From assembly GCA_022385755.1 (NCBI GenBank), contig MU278383.1, positions 106,058 to 170,057 on the forward strand: DNA of 64,000 nt, given 5' to 3'. The notes under the pieces were generated by a model that was given only the letters and a program-made list of their open reading frames with translations, made no database searches and had not been told where the DNA came from. This DNA is from Trametopsis cervina. Its lineage: Eukaryota > Basidiomycota > Agaricomycetes > Polyporales > Irpicaceae. This document shows, in pieces, positions 55,783 to 64,000 of this stretch. Position 1 is the stretch's first letter, and every line of letters begins with the position of its first letter. A program made the translations under genes and the position numbers.

Positions 55783-58700
55783 ATGGCCGATCATCCCGCC
55801 CCAAAGCTCCCTCCTCTCGATGGGTCACTGACCGTCATCCCCGGCTTCGTCGACTTTCACGCCACCCATAACCCACAACATCCATGGGTCTTATTCCCTT
55901 CGTTCGAGGATCCCACGCAACCCATTACTTTTACTTTTTCTGAGCTTGCGAAAGCAACCCATCGTGTCGCCCACCGTGTCCGCCCAGGTCGCAAAGGAGA
56001 AGATGGCGAAGTGGTCGCTCTGTTGATTCACACCGACGCCATCTTGTACTCTGCACTAATCCAAGGCCTTATTCGGGCTGGCATAGTTGTGCGTATTTGT
56101 TTGGCAATTATGCAAACACTTGCAAAGATTAACCGTCCGATCACATATTGCAGCCGTTGCCCCTCTCGCCCAGGAACTCTGTTCAGGCGATCACTAACCT
56201 CCTTGAGAAGACTGGCGCGCATAGGTTAATCCTCTCGCCGTCTTTGGCCGCAGTCGCTACAGCAGCGCAATCCGAGCTCGCATCGACAGGATTCAAGCTC
56301 GAGGTGGAAGACCTGTTGTCCATACATGACGTCTTCCCAACCATCAGGTCCGGCGCAGAGAGTACGCTAGAGGAAGGGCCATATCCCGAGAGAACTACGA
56401 AGCACTCTCCCGATGAGACAATACTGATTCTGCACTCTTCGGGCTCCACTGGGCTACCAAAGCCCATATACGAGACCCAGAAGATCATGGTACAATGGGC
56501 TTCTAATGGTAACGTCGTAATATCGTCTCACACATATCCATAAAACTTACGAGACCCCACTAGGGTTCACTGTGGAGAGTCGCAAGCGACCGATACGGGG
56601 GGCGTCAGGAGCACTCCCTTCGTTCCATACCATGGGCATATCGTTGCAAATGCTCGATCCGCTGGCCACTGGCCAGTGGGTCGGATTGTTCACGCCGCAA
56701 GACCCTCTGCCGCCTCCGATCCCAACACCGGAGAAGGTTCTTGACCTTGCTCGCGTCACAAAGTGCAACAGCATAACCAGTGTGCCGACTTTCATTGAGG
56801 TAGGAGATTGTAGTATGTCGAGACGACTTGAGAGGTGATGAAGTTTGACAGATCTGGGCGCAATCCGAAGAGGCCCTCAAGTTCCTTGCAAACTTGAAAG
56901 TCCTGGTAAGTGCTCTCTCTATGAAGCAGCAGACGAGTGCTGATGTCCTGCTTCCAGGGCTTCTCTGGCGGACCACTCTCACCTTCCACTGGTGACAAAT
57001 TGGTCAAAGCCGGAGTCTTCATACAAAGTATCTATGGCTCTACAGAGGGGGGTATCGGCGCATCTGGAGCTTTCGACTTTGAGCAGTGGGGCAAGACGCC
57101 AGACGAATGGATCTGGATCACATTCAATCCCAAGATGAGCAAGGCGCGATTTGTCCCTGAGGGTGACAGCACATTCGAACTACAGTTTTTGGTGAGTGAT
57201 TTAAACACATCTGAATACAACAGGGAAGATGGGCGCCTGACTACTTGTAATGACAAGACTTGCGATGCGCACCAACCGGCAATTGAGAATCTCCCGGATA
57301 CCAAGGGTTATGCTACCTCAGATCTTTTCGAGCCGCATCCGACCAAGAAAGGTCTCTGGAAAATGTGCGAGAATTCGTGAAAGAAGTACTTCAATTTCTG
57401 ATTCCTTGTTCTCCTCTAGCGTCGGGCGCAAGGATGATGTGATTGTTCTCGGTACTGGTCAGTAGCATCAATGCTTTCTACATCTTTCGTGCCCCTTATC
57501 GGTCCATGCCTCTCAGGGGAAAAGATTGTGCCCATTCCACAAGAGGGTCACCTCGTCTCGAATTCGATCGTCGCGGGTGCTGTGATGTTTGGCAGAGAAA
57601 AAATGCAGCCAGGCGTGCTCGTAGAACCGCACCCTGCACACGTTGTTGACCCTTTAGACGAAGCCGCTGTGGTGAACTTCCGCAACAAGATCTGGTGAGG
57701 ACTCTGAACCAGTCTCCGTCATGATGATGTTATTCTGACACTCTGATGAATTCAAGGCCAATAGTCCAGGAGGCGAACACCGATGCACCTTCGTTTGCTA
57801 GAATATATAAGGAAATGATCCTTATTTCCGATCCCGCAAGGCCTCTACCTCGCGCAGCGAAAGGCACCATCATCCGCAAGCAAGCCCTTGCATTATACGA
57901 CAAAGAGATCGAAGATCTGTAAGAACGGCTGAGCAGTCCTATCCTATCTTGTTGCCGCAGACGACTGACATAATTCAATAGGTATAAAGCCGTTGCAGAG
58001 AGCGCACAGGCTCATGGGGCTACCGCACCTGCCTCTTGGTCCGCTAATGACATCGAGGCGTGGCTGTACGAACAAGCGACCTCACTAAATAACAGCGTAG
58101 CAGATAATCTTTCTCTCAATCTGTTTGACCAGGGGTTTGATAGGTATGTCTGCGGTTTCGGATCATGTGTATTATAACTGATATGCTGACCTGTGCCTGT
58201 CACAGTCTAAGTGCCACCTTCCTCCGTAACCGCATCATCAGTGCGCTCAAGACGTCGCCCGAGCCCGCACTTCAGAAAGCCGCACTGCACGTCTCGCAGA
58301 ATTTCGTCTTTGATAACCCCTCTGTGCAGCGGTTGAGTGCGGCCATCCTGAGGTTGCGTTCTGGTGGCGGAGAGGAGAACATCCGTGCTCAGCAAATTGT
58401 TGAATTCCTTGACAAGTATACTGCGGGCCTGCCCAGTCCGAACGCCACAGAACCGGTAGGACCCGCGCCAACCAGCCGCGTCGTGCTCCTCACAGGCTCC
58501 ACGGGAAACATCGGGTCTCATGTCTTGGCGAGCCTGCTCAGCCACAAGGACGTTCTAAAGGTCTACACGCTTGATCGGCCCTCGAATAAGGCTACGCCCG
58601 AAGAACGCCTTCTCAGTGGGTTTACGCAACGGAGTTTGCCTGCTGAGCTCCTGAAGGGCGGCAGGGTGACTGCGCTAACAGGTGATTTCAATGACGAGCG

Positions 58701-59844
58701 TTTCGGGCTTGACCCCGCAACCTACGACGAGGTACGCTGCTTACTTTTTTTTTTTTTTGAAACAACAGCCAAGGTTGAGAATACCATTTCCCCTAGATCA
58801 AAGGCTCGCTAACAAACGTTCTCGTGAACGGCTGGAAGGTCGACTTCAATCAGTCCCTTGACTCTTTCGAGAATCAGATTGCTGGCACCCGCAAGCTGTT
58901 GGACTTCTGCGCTTCACTTCCTCAATCCGTCGCTGTTTTCTTCACATCTTCTATTTCGGTCGCCGGCAAATGGGATGTCAGCAAAGGGCCTGTCCCTGAA
59001 AAGACAATTGATGATCCGGAAGTCGCTGATGCTAGTGGATACTCTGCGTCGAAATATGTGACGGAGCAGGTGAGTCTGGATGAACTTGGTCTGCGCTGTT
59101 GGCTCAACGGGAAGGATAGATGCTGGCCAAAGCTTATACTAAGGGATTGCACACTACATCTCTGAGAGTTGGCCAGGTCTCAGGGTCAGCCGCTTCTGGT
59201 TCATGGAACGTCACGGATTGGGTTCCTATTCTCGTCAAGTCAAGCGTGGCGCTCAATATGCTTCCCGCAACCCCTGGAGTATGTCACCGCTTGCAATTTG
59301 AACTACTTTCCTCTCTGACCTGATGATTAACATAGATTGTGTCGTGGATTCCAATCGATGCGGTCGCAGATATTGTCCGCGACCTCGTCCTGGCGAAGGA
59401 GCCAGTGACGCCCCTCGTTAATGTCGTCCATCCTCGCTGTATTTCGTGGGAAGAAGTTTTCAAGCTTTTGAACGATGCATTGGACAAACCCCTGCCTATG
59501 GTTCCATTCGCTCAATGGATAGAGAAGCTTGAGATTTTGAATCAGAACCCCACACCCCAGGTTCTCGAGGATGTTGTACGTTATGCCATGAAACTTTCCT
59601 ACCTGACATAGCTAATATACGGATGCTCCAGCCTGCCGTCAAGCTACTTCAATTCTTCCGCGGCCTGAAGAATGTCGAAGGCGACGACGCAGCCGTTGAA
59701 GCCGGAGGTTTACCGAGATTCGAGACATCGCAACTGCAATCGCAAAGTGAGACTGCTCGAACACTTGCACCTATCGGTAGCGAGCACGCGCATGCCTGGG
59801 TGCGGTACTGGAGGGAGCAGGGGTTGTTCAAGTACAGTGGTTAA
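55783..59844 (+). CDS. NRPS-like adenylation-thiolation-reductase enzyme
   Basis: Many exons; ATG 55783 (MADHPAPKLPPL), TAA 59842-59844; about 1,050 residues. Adenylation domain: LHSSGSTGLPKPI (P-loop), FHTMGISLQML, YGSTEGG, ENLPDTKGYATSDLF, and after an intron VGRKDDVIVLGTGEKIVP. Thiolation domain: LFDQGFDSLSATFLRNRI, with the Ser that takes phosphopantetheine. Reductase domain: VVLLTGSTGNIGSHVLASLL (NADPH loop), FTSSIS, and the catalytic GYSASKYVTEQ (Tyr and Lys). The same layout as L-aminoadipate reductase and the basidiomycete A-T-R family. Reaction: ATP-dependent activation of a carboxylic acid, loading on the carrier, and NADPH reduction to aldehyde or alcohol. No condensation domain, so no peptide is made. 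The acid substrate is unknown; the adenylation domain is not close to Lys2. A T-run of about 16 lies in one intron near 58745. Confidence 0.9.
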
Positions 59845-61243
59845 TCTATAGTAGCAATCATAGCTTCAGAACCGGAAGTTCTTTTTTCTCGCTTTTCTTT
59901 TAATGCTCTTTTGCTTTGCGGTAAAGAGCTATAGCGGCGGTATAGTTAATAGAATAAATCATGTGCAAGTAGATGTATAATATGAACTCTCTCTTACGAC
60001 TCGCGGTTTCGACCAGAACCTGGCTGCTAGAATAGCGCTAATACTCTCGGAGTAATCCGAGACCCTGATCTTCAATTTCAGATTCGAATTGCAGCTTGCC
60101 CAACGTTCAACTCGGACTAGTTGAGCTGCTTACAAACTACTAATCGGATTAGTGCAGCGCGCATGAGTGTGAATAATCGAGAACCTACATTAGGGAAATT
60201 AATGATGAGACGCGAGGGCGAGGCCCTCCATCAACGTCCCATCAAATTCCCATCAACGCTGCGGGAACCGCCGCCGTCGCCCCGCCATCCCCGCACCATC
60301 CCTCCGCCCTCGCGCATGCCATCGCCCCGCGCCCACGCCCCGCACTTGCCCGCCCCACCTTGCGAGCACAAGCGCACCGCACTCGCGCGCATATGGGCAG
60401 CCCCGCCTCCCCTAGCGAACCCCTAAGGTAGAATGAAACACGTACCGTATGTTGTACCGTAGTGTAGAACGATGCGGATGAGGTCAATGGAAGTGTGGTG
60501 TGCAGAGAACGGATGCGTAGGGTGGAGACCCATACGGGGGGACGTTGCGCCCGTTGGCACATGTAGACGTGCACGTGAGTTGCGCAGAAGTTGCGAGAGA
60601 TCGGAGCCCATAGGAACTTTAATAGAGTATACCGAAAAGGAAACCGTGAGTCCTGAAAAGGAGAATTAAATCTTCAAAGCCTGATTAGGCGATGGGCCGG
60701 TGGCCTCGTCGCCAGGCACCAGTGCGGATAAATAACGCAACACAGGCACTGCGCACAACACTGCGCCGTACCGCCCCACATACCTGTATGGAAATAGAGA
60801 TGCGCCCGCGCGTCATGTTGTGCTCTCGATCCGCCCGAAACATCGCAATGTTCTCGGCCCCACCTGACACAGTGAAACAGGAAGTAAGTGCTGTGGCGTG
60901 AGGGACGTACATTATCGCCGGTGCGCCGTGCACTTATTTAGGCTCGGTGCGGGAGTGGAGGTGCGTTAGAGCCGTCGCGCAACGTGACAAGGCACATAGG
61001 TAGCAAAGGGGGCTGGATACGAGTTGCGGTATGGTCGTTGCTGGGAGCGGCAGCGCATTTGTGTTGAGCCCATCAGTAGAACCGGACTAGAATGAGATAT
61101 TTACCCACAAGATCGGTCTAAGTGCACACCACGCCATTGAGGAGAAACAAATTTGATTGGTGTGGAGAACGGCGCGGATTATCAGGAGACGAGAATTACA
61201 TTTGCTGTAGAGTACGGATCGACACTATGGCGGCGCGGACTAC
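59845..61243. other. intergenic
   Basis: About 1.4 kb, partly C-rich near 60270-60420 (Pro-rich in one frame, not supported as coding). No named feature. Confidence 0.35.
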
Positions 61244-62812
61244 CTATTGTCCAAACAACATGGCGCCCCCTTCCCAGAACCTTGGGAGATTCGCTACGCC
61301 CTCGCGCCGAATGAGAATAGCCTTGTGGTGTTCGGCATAGCCGCCGATCTTAGCCTGCGGCGTGTACGGCTTCCAGTTGAAGTCCTCCGGACGCCAGATG
61401 AGCAGCTGCTCGTTGCTGTTGGTGTCTAACTTCAGCATCGCGCATGTTTCGGTAAGGTCCGCGATGCTGAAGATGGGGGGCACCTTCTCTTCGATGATGA
61501 GAGGCTGGCCGTCCACCTGATACACAAGGTAAGCGTCTGAAATATATTTGATCTCATGCGCGGACGTACCTTGTACCAAATGACGACCTTGAGCAGGCGT
61601 CGTTCCATGATCAGCTTCGAGTTAACGGCCGTCTTGCGCTTCTTGCCGAGGAAGGCGTCCTGCAAGTAAGTTAGCTTCCATACGTTACAAATCTTGATCT
61701 CACTTACCTCAATGTCAGTGTCCTCCTGCTTGCGCTTGACTGACGCGGACGATGACGCGCTCTTTGGAGCCGCGGACGAAGACTGGGAGGAACCAACCGC
61801 GATCGGTTTGGTTTTAGTACCGCTCTGTAGCACGAAATTAGGTAATAGATTAATGAAAACATATTTGCACTCACCTCAGAACGAGCCTTGGAGTTGAGCT
61901 TGTTGAATAAGGTCGATGTTTGCTTCATGGGGACGGGGCCTTCAATGATTTCGATGTCGCTGGAGTCGGAGTCTGAGCTGATGGCGTCGAAGATAGACGA
62001 CGTGTGCGCGCCGGCGCTCGTCTTGGCGGGCGACGACGACTCCCACGATCCGATGCTGATGGGGCTCGACAGGTCCTTTGCGAAAAGCTTCTGCGCTATG
62101 GTTAGTATACGTAGTAGACAATAGTAATACTATAGCGCACCTTTGATAACTCGCTCAAGGTCCCTCCACGGATGCTTTGCGATGCCGCGCGCGCGTTCAG
62201 ATGACGCTGCGATGAAGGGAACGGTGTTAAGGGGCTGGCAAGAGTGGCCGAGCTCGCTGCGCTGCGGTTCCTGGTGGGAGGCGGCGTGGCTGGTACTAAG
62301 ATCGACCCTTCGTCGGTCTGGGAAGACGTCAGCGCGGGGGTGGACGTCGCGGGCGACACGGCGACGGGAGCCTCGTCAAAGTCGTCCGGCAGTGTGATAC
62401 CACGTTTGCGGCAGTACTCTTGAGGGCCCTCGCGGGCGCGCCACTTTGCAACGATCTCGGCGCGCATGCCTTCGATGTAGTCGCGTACATCCTTTGGAAT
62501 GTCGACTTCAGCCGCCATGTCGTAGGTTTCGCATGCATTGCACTGAACGATTGGTGGTTAGCGGTAGCTCGTATAGGCGAAGAGATTACTTACATTGACG
62601 AAGATCTGACCGAGCTTAGTCTTCTTCTTCGCAACGGCGACGACCATGTTCTCGTTGCAATGCTCGCAGACGGCGGGCATGGTGTATCCTTGCGCGTCGG
62701 CGAGAGACATCATGGAGGCTTCCACGATGCTCTTGAACTCGGAGGGCATGACGGTCTTGGGGACGTCCTGCCGGCTCAGGTCCCAGTCGCTGGAGCGGTC
62801 TTTTCTGGACAT
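61244..62812 (-). CDS. unrecognised protein with a putative C2C2 zinc motif
   Basis: The gene starts at ATG 62812 (MSRKDRSSDWDLSRQDVPKT). Near residues 50-80 a CEHCNENM and, after an intron, a CNACE pair could form a zinc ribbon. This is followed by DIPKDVRDYIEGMRAEIVAKWRAREGP. The middle is disordered and Ser-rich (SISIGSWESSSPAK, SSDSDSSDIEIIEGP, the latter like a SUMO-interacting motif), with a Lys-rich KRKQEDTDIE. The C-terminal exons read KKRKTAVNSKLIMERRLLKV, then VPPIFSIADLTETCAMLKL. I do not recognise the family. The Lys clusters suggest a nuclear location, as inference. Introns of about 55-70 nt separate exons. Confidence 0.55.
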
Positions 62813-63069
62813 AGTGAGGCTACTGAGGGGGAGGATGAGTAAAACTGGGTGGGATGACAGCAGCTGCTCAATGCCTACTCCCTTTAAATAGGTTTCACGC
62901 CGCTCTCCCAACCTTTTTCAGCATTAATTTTCGAAAATTGTAAGCTAGTACATGCGCGTTTCAGAAATATATCTAAGTACGGATCTGGGGTTCTGTCACC
63001 TTGCAGGCTACTTGCGCGACCTATACATATGGTTAGATGCGGAGGGATGAGATGCAGATGCGACGATAC

Positions 63070-63955
63070 TTACGCCTTCGCTTGCCTGAGGACAGCGTCA
63101 TCGTAATCCCACGTCCCTGCCTGTCTTGGCTTCGCCGCTCGCCCGCTGCGTCTTACCATAGCACCGTCTAAGTTCGGAATAGCAGCCATGAGCGCACTTT
63201 GTGGGGCGTTTCGTTCATTTTTTCCGGTACCTTTGGAGCGGAGGGGCTTGCGTACGGGGCTTGCGTTGGTGCTAGCATTCGGCGGTTGTGCGCGGCGCGA
63301 GGCAACACGAGCTTTCCTGGGCTGGGACACACGCTTGCTGCCCATCTTCCGCTCTGTATTTCCGGGTGGTACGATGGCCTGACGTAAGGTTAGCAAATAG
63401 AAAGCCACCGTGAAGTATGCGCTTACTTCTGTGGCAACCTCTTCACTGCTATGTGGCGTGATACCTTCCAACAGTGCCCAATCCTCCGTCAAGGCGGCTT
63501 GTGCGATGACAGCAAGATTCGCGCCAAATTCGGCTGCAATCTCTCTCGCTCGTTGTACTACTGAGCTGCCTATGTGGGCCGTCAGCTCAGCACAAGAGCA
63601 TGCGGGTGTGAGAGTCACCTTCTGGGACTCCGGGAGCGGGACCTTCCAGGTTGCTATCCGCACCGCCGGCTTCCAAGCCACTACTGATAGGGACAGCTTC
63701 AACAGTGGCTTGTGCACTGTGAGCGGATGCGTCGACAGGATCGACGACGAGCGACATTGGGTCTTCGCTTTCCACGTCCATGTCAGGCCTGTCGTCAGCT
63801 ATACCATGCACGGCTTCGACATCCATCGTAAGTCGCGTCAACTCCGATATGTCAACATACGAGAGCTCGGAGCGGGTGTCGTCCATGTCACCATCAGCTG
63901 AGAACTGAGGTTCGGCGACGTGCGCCTCTGAACGAACGCCAGACATGGCTAGCAT
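63070..63955 (-). CDS. unrecognised protein, Ser/Pro/basic-rich C-terminus
   Basis: Probable three-exon gene. First exon (from ATG 63955 or the in-frame ATG at 63946) is acidic (MSGVRSEAHV, DDTRSELSYVDISEL). The middle exon has SVVQRAREIAAEFGANLAVI, which looks helical. The last exon is basic (GSKRVSQPRKARVASRRAQP) and ends MVRRSGRAAKPRQAGTWDYD followed by VLRQAKA. Nothing conserved is recognised. Because it lies at the window edge the 5' UTR is visible but the promoter may not be. Confidence 0.45.
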
Positions 63956-64000
63956 AGTTCAGTGAAGGTATACAGGTGAGAACGAGGCGAAAGCGCATAC

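Noticed and set aside
60121..60426. Pro/Arg-rich open frame near 60.3 kb
   Set aside because: Explained by C-rich composition; no conserved sequence, and the opposite strand is equally open.

Overview
The window looks like euchromatic genomic DNA from a filamentous basidiomycete of the Agaricomycetes. Genes are dense and cut by many short (about 45-70 nt) GT-AG introns. The repertoire fits that group: a basidiomycete-style adenylation-thiolation-reductase enzyme, F-box/LRR genes, a multi-pass membrane protein of unknown function, Ure2-type glutathione transferases, DUF5648 and MACPF-like proteins. No species call is possible from sequence alone. Coordinates given for spliced genes are outer CDS limits; where exons were traced they are stated in the evidence.

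Layout. 1-4.6 kb: a membrane protein and, convergent to it, an unusual fusion of an amino-acid dehydrogenase with a double vicinal-oxygen-chelate module like 4-hydroxyphenylpyruvate dioxygenase (HPPD). 5.6-12.5 kb: a divergent pair of large multi-exon genes that share N- and C-terminal domains (C-terminal DUF5648) but have different middles, one MACPF-like. 13-14.6 kb: copy 1 of a three-copy dispersed element (copy 2 at 29.7 kb, copy 3 at 39.9 kb) made of tandem exon/intron-like modules. 15-20 kb: an intron-containing tRNA-Met, a Sae2/Ctp1/CtIP DNA-repair factor and an MFS transporter. 20-26.4 kb: three isoprenylcysteine methyltransferase-like paralogs, one inverted. 26.8-28.4 kb: tRNA-Gly and a five-repeat SMP (seed maturation/LEA-like) gene. 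31.7-37.7 kb: a weak hypothetical gene, an F-box-like gene and a divergent glycerol kinase. 38-43.6 kb: two glutathione transferase paralogs with identical exon lengths flanking element copy 3. 44-52 kb: BolA-like protein, polyproline protein, a TPR + F-box + LRR gene, RNase H1 and a CBF1-like bHLH factor. 53.8-59.8 kb: a medium-chain oxidoreductase next to an NRPS-like A-T-R enzyme, a possible two-gene metabolic unit. 61.2-64 kb: two unrecognised, probably nuclear or nucleic-acid related genes.

Most genes appear functionally independent, as usual in fungi. The strongest candidates for new biology are the dehydrogenase-HPPD fusion, the three-copy modular element and the DUF5648 pair with exchanged middle regions.
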